Assembly: GCA_013396755.1 (NCBI GenBank)
Contig: VWZF01002698.1
Span: 1,132,914-1,196,913 of the forward strand
DNA from: Sclerurus mexicanus
Lineage: Eukaryota; Chordata; Aves; Passeriformes; Furnariidae
Reading direction: 5' to 3'
DNA: 64,000 nucleotides
This document shows positions 56,601 through 64,000 of this stretch, in pieces; the stretch's first letter is position 1; each line of letters starts with the position of its first letter. Under the pieces are notes generated by a model. That model ran no database searches. It was not told the DNA's origin and worked only from the letters and a program-made list of their open reading frames with translations. Made by a program: the position numbers and the translations under genes.

Positions 56601-59600
56601 ACACATTTGTACACAGTATTTAGTAAATCAAGCTCTCATTGAGGTATTTGGCAGCAGGATAAAGCAGCACAACTGTTAATGAATCCACAAGTCCATGGTC
56701 TGACAGAACTTGGTAAACTATGAAAGCTGTATTAGAAGCAAATACTGGACTCTCACGAAGTAAAACATGCTGGTCAGTAAACTCAATCCTTCTAGCAAAG
56801 CTCTCCACAGAAATGCATCATCTTTTCTGAGCAGTCAAACCCAGGGAAGACTGAGGTAGTCTAACACCACAAGCTATGCTGACCACATCATCACAAGGAG
56901 TCTTTGTCCGCTGAAGAAGGAAGGATGGCTAAAAAAGGGTGCATGCAAGAAAACTCCAGCTAAAATCACAGTACCACATACTTCCTGTAAGCATGGGAAT
57001 TCAAACAAAAAGAATTCCAGCAGAATTCTGCAATTTGATATCAAGTCAGTTTTCCAAGGGAAAGGTGGTATCAAACTTCTCTCAATGTTTGGCTCTAAAC
57101 AAGAGTCAGTCATCTCAGGATTTGCTAGATACTAGTTTAAGAACAAATCAGTACACCTGTCTTTTTAAGCAGGAAGTCTACCTAATATTGTGGTTTCATT
57201 GATAAATCCTACCTTCACTGGGCTTTTTTACTGTCCAAGCCCATAAAAAAAAAATAGAGTCCCTGTCCTAAAATTCACTTGATTTTCTGTCCATTTCATG
57301 ATTCCCTTCTACTTACCCTACCTCTATCAACTCTGTTAGCTACAAAGAGTATTATAAATACTCCTTTCTTCTGTGCCACTTGCAAATACTCACCTGTATT
57401 AGTCTTCATAAACCTGAGTCCATCAGTCAAAGAACTTACTTTTATCAGCAAAATCTAGACCTTCAAGACAGCCACCTACTCCAGTTAGAATCTGATGGTC
57501 ACATGATGGCTAAGAACCTCTTGTTGCACAGTGCAAATTTTATTGCTGTGCATTTTGTCAAAGAAGAGAAGTGTTCACATGTTGAAAGAGTTCCTACAGC
57601 AGTAATTGTGCCAAATAAAATGTGCTGTATATGAGATGACAGTGAAAAGGTTTTACATGACAGTTTTTGGGGTGAAATGTTTATATATGCATGGTAATGA
57701 ATATATGCTAGATGATACATGATACAGAAGAACTGTATGAATTTTACACATGTAAATATAAATTAAGTCCATAGGAAGAAACACAAGTGTAATTAAAAAA
57801 TATCAACATGTTGCTAAGATAAGCTTTTTTCATTTATAAAACGAAAGATAATAAAAAGCCATGGTAATGCCATAACAGAATATGAAATAAACACAAATTA
57901 TTCAAGAAATGGTGAGGATTACAGCAGCTATTACTCCTGTGACTAGAGCTATCTTGCATAATAAAGTCCTTCATAGACAGATAAAGCTTCCTTCTCTACA
58001 AGAAAAAAGCAATTATGGAAATTAATGAAAGTGGTCAGTTCACAGTTTTCAAGGACTTCACAATCACCTCACTCTGATGCAGATGAAGCTGCAGAATGTA
58101 TCAGAGCAATCTGGTTTGTACTCATCTGGTTCAAGGTGAGGTTTCTGAAAGATTAAATGTTATGTGAGCACTCCTTATCTGATCAATATTCCTTTTATCC
58201 AGAACAATCTAAATAACAATCTAGTCCATGTATGTTTTGGGCAAATTAAGGAGGATGGCAAAATATATTTAAGCAACCAAAAATCTAGATAGATTACTAA
58301 CCGTAACATAGGCCAATCTGTCAAAACAGCTTTGCAAGCAGGATGTACCATACCTGTAGCTAACTGAACATATGTGAACAAAATATAAAATTCACATCAA
58401 GACCAAAATACGTACTATCTTATATCACCACACTGTTATCAGCCTACCGTGCAGTAAGAAGAAACAGCACACCTGCAGCTCCATTGCACTTATTTATCAA
58501 TTTTTTTTCCCACAAAATTGTATGCATATGGCAGATACATAGATATCTGAGAATCACTGTTACTGCAACCATAAACAACAAAACCTAAAATGTAGTAGAA
58601 CACCACCTTCAGCAAAAGGGCAAACTTTGGCTGGTCTCACCAACATGTAGTTAGGTCTGAGAAAGTTACAGAGTTGCTGAAAATTGCTAATTTCTGTTAA
58701 TCACTGTGCTCGGCACAGCTTGTTACTGCTGGGGTGAGAACACCCCAGAACATTCTGTTAGGATTCTATATGCGGTATCCTAATTTCTCTGACCAGCACG
58801 TTACAGGAAGAATATAGTTACCTGCTTCTTCCACATGAAAATACCTACTGACAGCAGAAGTTGCACCAGTCTGAAAATCAGAATACCACGTACATGCACA
58901 TTACTACTGATATTGTTCCCTTTCCTACTCTCCTCAGGCTCCCATTCAGCCCCACTGGCGAAGAGATGTGTATTCAAGACAGAGAAGCCAGAAATTACAT
59001 AAAAGTCTATCAGGAAAGACTCAAATCTATTCTATGACATTGCAATAGTCTTCAAGGTTTTAAAACAAAAACAAAAATAAAATAATAAAAGAATCATTTC
59101 CGTATTTGAAAGGTTTCAACTATAAACACATCACGTGAAATTTTCAGTCTTACAAGCATTCAACCAGAGCTTGACATAGATTCAGAGCTTCTCAACCTCT
59201 GTCCCTCTCGTGTTAGCTATGTCTCCTGACACTCAGTGACACCAAGACCTCCGGCATCCTGTGCAACTCACACTCATTAATGTGACAATTATCTGTCTGC
59301 TTTTCAACGAAACAGTAATTACTGCACTGGAATTATGCCTTGCTATCACTAAGACAAACCATTTTCAGGGTCTCCTTTCCAACTAAATGCATTTGGCTCA
59401 AATATTACCACGGAAAAGACATTCTCTCCAGAAGTCATCCTTTTTGCACATTTCCCTCTGATAGTGGTATCTGATTGCTCTTTCAAAGATGAGCTTGACT
59501 GATGTAGGCCTGCAAAGTTATTATTATTTTTTAAATCCAGGACAACACTGTTAATTACAGTTTTATGTATAGACTTTTGAATGAATACAGCAGGAAACAT

Positions 59601-62324
59601 TCACATTGGTTGGATCAATCAAAGGATAAAATCCCTCTGATTGTACAGTTCTACATTTCAATAAAAATAACCACATCCTTTGTGAATTTGTAATCAGAAG
59701 TTTTCATTTTTTTCTCTGAAAAGGTTTTGCTTTGCTTTAATATAGTTTAGCCAGTACATTAAGTGCTGTTCACTCTTAACTAATTGTTAATATACAGGCA
59801 CAACATTTCAACATTCCTTACCAACCACAAACAACACTGGTCCCACAATGGAAAAGATCCCTAAAATGAATATTCCTCACTGAAACTTTGCCGTTTCTTT
59901 GTACTTTGGGAAAGCAAATGGTCCCGGAGAGCCAAACTAGTCTGAACTTCTCACTACCAGCCACATATCTCATCTCTTCTATCAGTATCTGACTGTTCTT
60001 CCCCAGTTAAAGGTGACTTACACAGAAAGATACATTCTTCTATTGAAAACAGCAAAAAGCAATTTCAACAGCTGTGATTCATCTATAACTCAGGACACAC
60101 AACTTCATCCTTTAGATAGCATAGCATTTTGCCAGCCTTTCAATGACTCTTCCTTTTTACCTCAACAAAGAAGAATTTATGAGTATCTGTTAGAAAGACT
60201 GCTTCAATCTTTACTTTATTGTTTTACATTATATTTTCATTTGCAATAATGATCTTGGTGTATCATTAGTTCATTTTCCTCACTGCAATATGTGCAAAAT
60301 AGAACCAATAAATTCACTGCAAAACTAGGGAGAGGTGTCAAACTGTGGACTAGCAAGTGAAACAACTTCATATTTTTATTTTTACTGTAAGAATCCAGCA
60401 GACTTTGTGAACTAGTTCCATTCTATCATACAAAATTATGTAATGCCCCAGTTGCCACAAATTAAGAGAGCCACATTCTTATTTTAGTCCTAAGTAACTT
60501 TACATATACTTAAAACAGGAATGATTTCTCTTTTATCTCTGACATAATTCTGTGTAATTCAAGAAGAAGCTGTAACACTGTTTCATGAATTCCCATCACC
60601 ACACCCTCCAACTGGCATCCAAAAGAACTGCAGTAACATGACAAGACATTTAGCAGTTACTCCAAAAATAAGGCAGGCACAATAAGGTCCAAAATCAAGT
60701 TGTTCAGATCTGGAACAACTACTTCTGATATTTCAAAATCAAATCCATCTTTATAAACAAAGTTACTGAACACAAATCCAACCTAAGGCTCATCTTCATA
60801 TTAAAGCCCATCATCTAGTGAGTCCAAACATAAATCACAAATCCAATCTGCTGGTTTTGCCATCAGTTCCACACAGGAATTTCCTTAATTTGTGCTGCTT
60901 CACACCACCTTGTACAACTGAAATGGTTTTCACAGCAAGGTACAACATAGCAGAGCAAAACCATGAAAACAACTTTGTTTTAAAATTATGAGTAGAAATC
61001 TGATGACACCACAAAATTTGTTTTTCCTTTAAAAACCATAACAATTTGTTCCTCTATATTCCCAAATATTTTCCAGTTTTGATAAGTCTTATTTTTGTAT
61101 TTCCTATATAAAGGAGAAAGCTCTGATCAAACTAGAACTGCCCTAGCATGTGCAACATTTACCAAATTCATGCATACACTGGCTCAATTTTCTTTAAAAA
61201 TTAGCATTGATCTTCACAGTAAGATTCATGGTTTTATATAAAGTACTCTCCACCTATCTTCTGTAGAAGAACTAACATGTTAACGTTCCAAAAGAAAACA
61301 GCATTTTCCTGCTAGTTTCAATATCAAAGAATTTAAAAAGAGAAACGAGCATTTCACCAAGCACAATTCTCTTCCGTGATTCTATTCTATTTTGTTTTCT
61401 AAGGCTCAAGTGAATATTCCATTAGCACAATTCTAAACTGGTACTGAACGCAGCAAGAGCTACCTATTGTTTATACACAAAACTTATTTGACAGAAGTAA
61501 GGCCGCTTGGATTTTGAAGGAGACAAGGGCACATTACCTGAATCATTGCGGAGGTATGATGACATGGCTGGGATGAGGCAAGACTGACTGAGTAGCTCTA
61601 GGAGAACGGATGGAAGCGCACTGCTGTTTTGTGCTCTCCCCTCATGGCTACTTTGGGTCTCTTCATTTGATGCGCTTCCTGCAGGATTTATGTAACTGGC
61701 AAGAACCTGAAATACACCAAAATATTTAAGCAAATCTGATTATTTCAATCAAAAGAACTTCGAGTTTCCTCCCTTACGAAAGAAGCCCTAACACTCTACT
61801 AGCTGTTTTGCCAATTCAGTTACCGGTATTTATTACAGCAATCCCAAAGATGTCCCAGAAGAAATTCTAAACAGATTTGGCTAATGATAAAATTAAGTAA
61901 CTTATTATAATTCTGAATGATTTTAAGAGATCAACTAATATTAATTTTGACAAATCTGCTGGAATTACTCCAAGTAAGAGTTTGCCATCTCAGACCACTG
62001 AGACATGCAGCTGACCAGTCCCTTTCACTTTAGAGCACCCTGAGCAGCCTTCACCCAAAATATCATTAGTCTGCTATATGACTGACAAAACTCCAGTTTT
62101 ACTATTCAGTTTCAATGCTTCAAGTGTATATCATTAAACAAAAATCCATTATTCCACACCTGTAGAAGGCAGGTCACGTGCTCTTCCTCTAGCCTTTGCT
62201 TAGTCAAAGCCTGTTCAACATCCCATCCTGATGCTGTGGAGCCTGTTCCAAAGCCTGTACCCTTGGCCCAGTACAACTGCTGCTCTTCTGTTGATGTACT
62301 GTTGTGTGTACTTGACACCTGTGG
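14471..62324 (-). CDS. BIRC6: BIRC6 (BRUCE/Apollon), 3' part of the gene: 11 C-terminal coding exons
   Basis: BIRC6 is a giant (about 4,850-residue) inhibitor-of-apoptosis protein. It is a hybrid E2/E3 ubiquitin ligase that ubiquitinates caspases, SMAC and LC3-type substrates, and acts at the trans-Golgi and endosomes and in cytokinesis. This window holds only its last 587 residues. Joined exons (minus strand, gene order): 62324-62160, 61706-61538, 33797-33587, 26485-26340, 25511-25401, 24241-24024, 23351-23190, 22766-22689, 18120-17932, 15791-15657, 14650-14471. Every junction is GT-AG, the split codons (V, R, E, D) resolve correctly, and the lengths sum to an open frame ending in TGA. The UBC domain spans the exons from 24241 to 17932. 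The N-terminal BIR domain and most of the protein lie beyond 64000. Identity rests on recognising the protein sequence, which is nearly the same as the mammalian one. I see no frameshift or missing key residue. Confidence 0.97.
14651..15656 (-). other. BIRC6: BIRC6 intron J-K
   Basis: 1,006-bp GT-AG intron. No repeat or nested gene recognised. Confidence 0.9.
15657..15791 (-). CDS. BIRC6: BIRC6 exon J
   Basis: 45 codons: VIHKHFYLKRVEIMAQCEEW, then IADIQQYSSDKRVGRTMSHH and AAALK. It is a helical segment following the UBC domain. The acceptor is TCTTTCAG and the donor GTGAGA. Phase 0 at both ends. Confidence 0.98.
15792..17931 (-). other. BIRC6: BIRC6 intron I-J
   Basis: 2,140-bp GT-AG intron. 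Nothing recognised inside. Confidence 0.9.
17932..18120 (-). CDS. BIRC6: BIRC6 exon I (end of UBC domain)
   Basis: 63 codons: VLVSVQSLILVAEPYFNEPG, then YERSRGTPSGTQSS, then REYDGNIRQATVKWAMLEQM and NPSPCFKE. It forms the C-terminal helices of the UBC fold. The acceptor is TTAACAG and the donor GTAGGT. Phase 0 at both ends. Confidence 0.98.
20655..21930 (-). mobile_element. Old CR1 LINE with remnant of reverse-transcriptase ORF2, broken
   Basis: The plus-strand text at 20700-20900 resembles the CR1 3' UTR reverse complement (GTTCCTGGCTCCATCTTCTC). From about 20960 it changes to the ORF2 region. On the minus strand around 21060-21160 a reverse-transcriptase block is readable, including KIMDQIILEAILKYMKD and then ENSQCGFKLGRN. 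From 21380 upward it matches the more 5' ORF2 part of CR1 in non-coding-looking, frameshifted form. The whole middle-to-C-terminal RT region and the normal 3' repeat are missing, so this is an internally deleted copy with no functional protein. The upper edge is uncertain. Confidence 0.85.
22088..22116. repeat. Perfect 12-bp inverted repeat (hairpin)
   Basis: Arms AATTATAAGGAC (22088-22099) and GTCCTTATAATT (22105-22116) around the loop TCTAT. A second, weaker echo (AAGGAC TGTAT GTCC) follows at about 22125-22139. No gene function is assigned. Confidence 0.8.
22689..22766 (-). CDS. BIRC6: BIRC6 exon H (catalytic cysteine exon)
   Basis: 26 codons: VCLSILNTWHGRPEEKWNPQ then TSSFLQ. The second codon (TGT, 22763-22761) is the catalytic cysteine of the E2-like domain, around residue 4666 in human numbering. 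The acceptor is CCTTTGCAG and the donor GTGAGC. This small exon between two introns carries the active site. Confidence 0.98.
22907..23158 (-). mobile_element. CR1 LINE, 3' fragment inside a 423-bp BIRC6 intron
   Basis: Starts TCACAGAATCAATTAGGCTGG and continues with AAGATCCCTTGAGACCATCG, CACCTCCAGGGGGAGTAACT and CCACCTCCCTGGGCAGCCCC. This is the reverse complement of a diverged CR1 3' UTR. It occupies about 60% of the intron between exons G and H and stops about 30 bases from the exon G donor. Confidence 0.9.
23190..23351 (-). CDS. BIRC6: BIRC6 exon G (UBC domain core)
   Basis: 54 codons, phase 0 at both ends: VLITGPADTPYANGCFEFDV, then YFPQDYPNSPP, then HSVRFNPNLYNDGK. It contains the E2 'YPxxPP' signature. 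The position of the canonical E2 HPN motif reads NPN, as it does in mammalian BIRC6. The acceptor is GGTAG and the donor GTAGGT. A run of seven C bases sits within the Ser-Pro-Pro codons. Confidence 0.98.
23352..24023 (-). other. BIRC6: BIRC6 intron F-G
   Basis: 672-bp GT-AG intron. Nothing recognised inside. Confidence 0.9.
24024..24241 (-). CDS. BIRC6: BIRC6 exon F (start of UBC domain)
   Basis: 218 bases: 2 + 72 codons. It includes TFEMVSEDDDGKLVFK, the helix SAARARRLAQEAVTL, a Ser run (LPLSSSSSVF) and VRCDEERLDIMK, which starts the beta-sheet of the E2-like fold. The donor is GTAAAG at 24023. Confidence 0.97.
24242..25400 (-). other. BIRC6: BIRC6 intron E-F
   Basis: 1,159-bp GT-AG intron. 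AT-rich, nothing recognised inside. Confidence 0.9.
25401..25511 (-). CDS. BIRC6: BIRC6 exon E
   Basis: 111 bases: 2 + 36 codons + 1. It encodes KKMAEYSKKAAVKPKPLSVL and then the helical RSLEEKYVAVMKKLQF. The last base G pairs with AT of the next exon to give Asp. The acceptor is GTAACAG and the donor is GTAGGT. This is the linker immediately before the UBC domain. Confidence 0.96.
25512..26339 (-). other. BIRC6: BIRC6 intron D-E
   Basis: 828-bp GT-AG intron. Nothing recognised inside. Confidence 0.9.
26340..26485 (-). CDS. BIRC6: BIRC6 exon D
   Basis: 146 bases: 1 + 48 codons + 1. It starts with a Lys/Ala-rich stretch (SKKDKAKAGVKPD) and continues through GLTLLVPDIQKTAEIVYAAT to RQANQ. The split codon with the next exon gives Glu. 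The acceptor is ATCCAG and the donor is GTAAAA. Confidence 0.96.
29259..29600 (-). mobile_element. CR1 LINE, 3' fragment
   Basis: Reads on the plus strand as the reverse complement of a CR1 3' end: CACAGAATCACAGAAGG, GGTTTGGGTTGGAAGGGGCC, CTGCCATGGGCAGGACACCT, TTCTCTGGGCAACCTGTTCC. It is moderately diverged. It lies in the BIRC6 intron between exons C and D, in the same orientation as the gene. Confidence 0.95.
33051..33540 (+). mobile_element. Solo LTR of an avian endogenous retrovirus
   Basis: 490-bp element with the ends TGTCCTGGTTCCGGCCAGG...CAACCATGACA (TG...CA). It is flanked on both sides by the 5-bp target duplication ACACA (33046-33050 and 33541-33545). An LTR poly(A) signal AATAAA is at 33366-33371, followed by the typical TTGTTCTTATCTCAACCCA. 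There is no internal viral sequence, so this is a recombined solo LTR. It lies antisense to BIRC6, 46 bases from the exon C donor. LTRs with these ends are abundant in neoavian genomes, and the 5-bp duplication fits ERVL-type integration. Confidence 0.9.
33587..33797 (-). CDS. BIRC6: BIRC6 exon C
   Basis: 211 bases: 2 + 69 codons + 2. It begins LDMARHVPLYRALLELL after a TCCCTTAG acceptor and ends YTNRL+AG before GTAATC. It carries a short acidic run (SSEEEEEQ), likely a flexible linker between helical parts. A solo LTR ends 46 bases downstream of its donor. Confidence 0.96.
35459..35570. repeat. Low-complexity A/C then A/G-rich stretch
   Basis: Runs such as CACCCCCTTCCACCCCCCACC, then CAACAACAACAAAAAAACCC, then AAAAAGAAAAAAGAAAAAGA and GTTGGGGGG. 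No coding meaning. The apparent ORF across it comes from the composition. Confidence 0.85.
36399..36436. repeat. 18-bp tandem duplication
   Basis: AGCTCTATGTAATTTTTA occurs twice with no gap and no mismatch, followed by AG. It is likely a recent slippage or repair duplication in the large intron. Confidence 0.9.
37401..37428. repeat. 14-bp tandem duplication
   Basis: ACAGGGCTGCCAGG followed by ACAGGGCTGCCTGG, with one mismatch. It lies in a locally GC-richer patch of the large intron. Confidence 0.8.
40701..40726. repeat. (CAAA)n microsatellite
   Basis: About five CAAA units after an A run. A simple repeat. Confidence 0.9.
47421..47480. repeat. A/G-rich low-complexity tract
   Basis: Adenine runs with interspersed G (AAATGAAAAAAAAGAAAAAAAA), then a purine-rich GAAGAAGAAAAAAGAG. 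A similar A-rich tract is at 48358-48400. Confidence 0.75.
51240..52740. promoter_or_regulatory. CpG-retaining, repeat-free block upstream of the TUNAR-like ORF: candidate promoter/enhancer
   Basis: The surrounding intron is AT-rich and almost CpG-free, but this block carries dozens of scattered CpGs (for example CCACCGAATCGACGAG near 52256 and TTCGCTGCGTTTGG near 51817). It has no recognisable repeat. It includes homeodomain-type cores (ATTAATTAG at 52376-52384; TAATGATTAAAG just after). It ends about 0.7 kb before the microprotein exon. A promoter or conserved enhancer role is inference. Confidence 0.45.
53437..53679 (+). ncRNA. Predicted exon of a linc-birc6 (megamind)-like transcript
   Basis: A long pyrimidine tract ending TTTTTTCTAG (to 53436) is a strong acceptor. 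After the ORF, GCGATG|GTAAGA at 53679/53680 is a good donor, so the microprotein could sit in a 243-bp internal exon. A second AG (GTATTTGCAG, ending 53470) could start the exon five bases before the ATG. If the donor is not used, the exon could run on to the AATAAA at 54174. The boundaries are predicted from splice motifs only. Confidence 0.5.
53476..53628 (+). CDS. TUNAR/BNLN-like 50-residue single-pass microprotein (linc-birc6/megamind locus)
   Basis: ATG...TGA ORF of 50 codons nested in the large BIRC6 intron on the opposite strand. Residues 1-24 are polar and charged (LEDVKRQEEKEEKEES). About residues 25-47 form one hydrophobic segment (ILALLGIIGTVLNLFVIVF...), and the end is VYIYTTL. 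From memory, about 25 of the last 30 residues match the 48-residue human TUNAR peptide, and all five differences are hydrophobic swaps. TUNAR (pTUNAR/BNLN) is reported as an ER-membrane micropeptide of neural and beta cells that modulates SERCA and calcium. Zebrafish linc-birc6 (megamind) is its homologue at birc6. The start context is good (A at -3, G at +4). The frame is open upstream to 53437, directly after a splice-acceptor-like TTTCTTTTTTCTAG, so a longer N-terminus is possible. The family call is strong. Orthology (linc-birc6 copy or TUNAR itself) and function are inferred. Confidence 0.88.
   Translation: MGTSAITTLEDVKRQEEKEEKEESILALLGIIGTVLNLFVIVFVYIYTTL
54174..54179 (+). promoter_or_regulatory. 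Candidate poly(A) signal for the nested + strand transcript
   Basis: AATAAA about 550 bases after the microprotein stop codon, in ATATTATAAATAAAATTTT. Another lies at 54339-54344. Such motifs are frequent in AT-rich DNA, so this is weak evidence. Confidence 0.3.
61538..61706 (-). CDS. BIRC6: BIRC6 exon B
   Basis: 169 bases: 56 codons plus one base (G). It starts VLASYINP after a TTTCAG acceptor and ends SSYLRNDS+G before GTAATG. The G joins TG of the next exon to give Val. It contains the conserved helical segment SVLLELLSQSCLIPAMSSYL. It is separated from exon A by a 453-bp intron and from exon C by a 27.7-kb intron. Confidence 0.96.
61707..62159 (-). other. BIRC6: BIRC6 intron A-B
   Basis: 453-bp GT-AG intron. 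Nothing recognised inside. Confidence 0.9.
62160..62324 (-). CDS. BIRC6: BIRC6 exon A (most 5' exon in window)
   Basis: 55 codons if the first AG acceptor (after a T9 tract and AACTTAG) is used. The translation includes STSTEEQQLYWAKGTGFGTG and ends in CLLQ before a GT donor at 62159. A second AG six bases further in (exon start 62318) would drop Pro-Gln. The sequence is typical of the conserved region well upstream of the UBC domain. The intron phase is 0 at both ends. Confidence 0.93.
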
Positions 62325-64000
62325 CTAAGTTAAAAAAAAACAGAGGTCATAATTATTTCATGTTTTCATCTAAGGAACACTGTCTTTAAAAAGCTGTTGT
62401 TCTGCAAAAGCATGTAATCCCAATTTCTTAGCTTTATAAAGATATTATCAGGATTCAATGAAATTTAAAGCTTTATATAGGAAAGACTGCCACATACATG
62501 GAGTTCTAGTACAGGCCAGCACTAAACTCTTGGAAGTGATTCTTCAATTTGACTAGAACTGTAAGTTCATTTTTGTTCTCTTTTAAGACACCATTCTTGC
62601 TTAAATGATCAAAAGTATTAAAATGCTACTTAATCAATATCATGCTAATTATTGCAGCAGCTCTGTAATTATTACTGTTTAACACCTAGTCAAGTTTAAT
62701 AACATGAGATTAAGGAGATGGGAGTGGAAATGTTATCAAGTGCACTTAACTGAAATGTTAGGATGCTCAAGCATTTGCTGAATTTGAATAAATGCCCCAA
62801 AACAGCAACAGGCATAAGTTACATGGATAGCTCTGACACATGATCTCTGAGTCACAATAATACACACTATTTCCTCCTTAGATAAGAGGGGAAAAATATC
62901 TTGTCCTTAAAATGTTCTGAGAGATAGCATTTTTCCAACAGTACTTGTACAGCTTTTTCCAGTGGTCTGCCTCAGTGCATTCTACTAACATAAGTCCAGT
63001 ATTATATTGCTTAGCCCTTTAGAAACTATGACTTGCTACTTTCATTACTTGGTGACAATTAGTCAGAAACCAGGTCACACGAGCAGATGCTCAATTTTAT
63101 TTTGCAATATATGACTCTGAAAAGTTTCATTTTCTACTCAGGTCTTCTTCAATGACTTTGTTAAAGATCATACTTGAAGGAAAACAAATGATGAACAGAC
63201 TGCAATGGCAAAAGAAGTTATCATCTGTGAAGTACCGTAGTGACAGTAGTCTGGAATCATCTTTTAACTTTTACATGGGGAATGTAATGCATCTTGGTGA
63301 TGAAACAGCTGTGTGGTTATTCTCATGTAGACATTACTCATTACATCACTCATGAATATGTTGTGCCTTTAACATTCAAGAGGACTGTCATGAGCACTGA
63401 ATTAAAGCACTTAAGGGAGAGCCTCGCCCCAGAAATACAAGCCTCAGTGCAGACCTGATGGATCTCTAGTTTCAACTTACCATCTATTACTTGAGAGATA
63501 TGAATTATGAGAAAGCAAGCTATTTCAGGGGTCATGGTAGAACTGAAGCAGAGATAAGAATTAATGGTTGCCCCTTGCCTCTAAAGGTACAAAACTGCTA
63601 AGGTGTTAATGTGTCAGCAGCCTGATGCCCCATTAGAAGCAGAATCTCTCAACTTCCCCTTAAATTTGATTAGCCATTAAAGTGAATTATTCTCAGGCAC
63701 AGCTTCATCTCTTGCTTGTTCAACCCTTCATCAGTATTAGAGCTGCTAAAACAGAGACAGCCCTATATTTTGCAGCTACTTAGCCATATTCAGCCACCAG
63801 GAATTGTTGCATGCACTGCCAAAACAGTGCTAAAGACAACAGGTCATTAAGGGGTTTTGTAAACACTTTTATAGACAGTTGGTATGTTATACAGAAACGG
63901 CAACTCACAATCCAAAAATAAAATAAAAATTAAGGGATACATGTTCTGAATAGAGGGTGGTATAATATGGGAAGTACCTTGAGAAAGTTTAATTTTGGAG
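62325..64000 (-). other. BIRC6: BIRC6 intron upstream of exon A (partial)
   Basis: Intronic sequence up to the window edge. I saw no further BIRC6 exon in it. A T9 tract precedes the exon A acceptor. Confidence 0.7.

Larger units (their letters stand above)
33798..61537 (-). other. BIRC6: BIRC6 27.7-kb intron B-C hosting an antisense nested locus
   Basis: By far the largest intron in the window. On the + strand it contains the TUNAR-like ORF and predicted exon (about 53.4-53.7 kb) and the CpG-retaining block (51.2-52.7 kb). It also has low-complexity tracts and two short tandem duplications. It has no recognised CR1 or LTR copy over its whole length, in contrast to the smaller introns. No further gene was recognised at 33.8-51 kb or 54.4-61.5 kb. 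Confidence 0.85.

Overview
The window is vertebrate nuclear DNA, almost certainly from a bird and probably from Neoaves. It has AT-rich non-coding sequence, GT-AG introns, several CR1 LINE fragments of the avian/reptilian type, and a solo LTR of the TGTCCTGGTT...AACCATGACA type that is common in neoavian genomes. Nothing in it is bacterial, and there is no CRISPR array.

The main gene is BIRC6 (BRUCE/Apollon) on the minus strand. Eleven exons, the 3' end of the gene, can be placed to the base. They run from 62324 down to the TGA stop at 14471-14473 and encode 587 residues. All ten introns are GT-AG and the reading frame is kept at every junction. This part holds helical C-terminal sequence, the whole E2-like UBC domain with its catalytic cysteine, and the conserved C-terminal tail. 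The 3' UTR lies below 14471, with candidate AATAAA signals near 13985, 13930 and 13820. From there to position 1 is about 13.8 kb of apparent intergenic DNA with no gene I can support. TTC27, the expected next gene in the human order, is not recognisable.

The most notable item is inside the 27.7-kb BIRC6 intron (33798-61537), on the opposite (+) strand. At 53476-53628 there is a 50-codon ORF whose last 30 residues closely match the transmembrane part of the TUNAR/pTUNAR (BNLN) microprotein. In zebrafish the related transcript is linc-birc6 (megamind), named for its position at birc6. This locus therefore looks like the avian linc-birc6 locus with a coding TUNAR-family microprotein. A CpG-retaining, non-repetitive stretch at about 51240-52740 lies just upstream and is a candidate promoter or enhancer.

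Transposable elements: a 490-bp solo LTR with a 5-bp target duplication (33051-33540) ends 46 bp from a BIRC6 splice donor. A CR1 fragment fills most of a 423-bp intron and stops about 30 bp from another donor (22907-23158). There is another CR1 3' fragment (29259-29600), and an old, internally deleted CR1 that keeps part of the reverse-transcriptase region (about 20655-21930). The rest is AT-rich intron with simple repeats.
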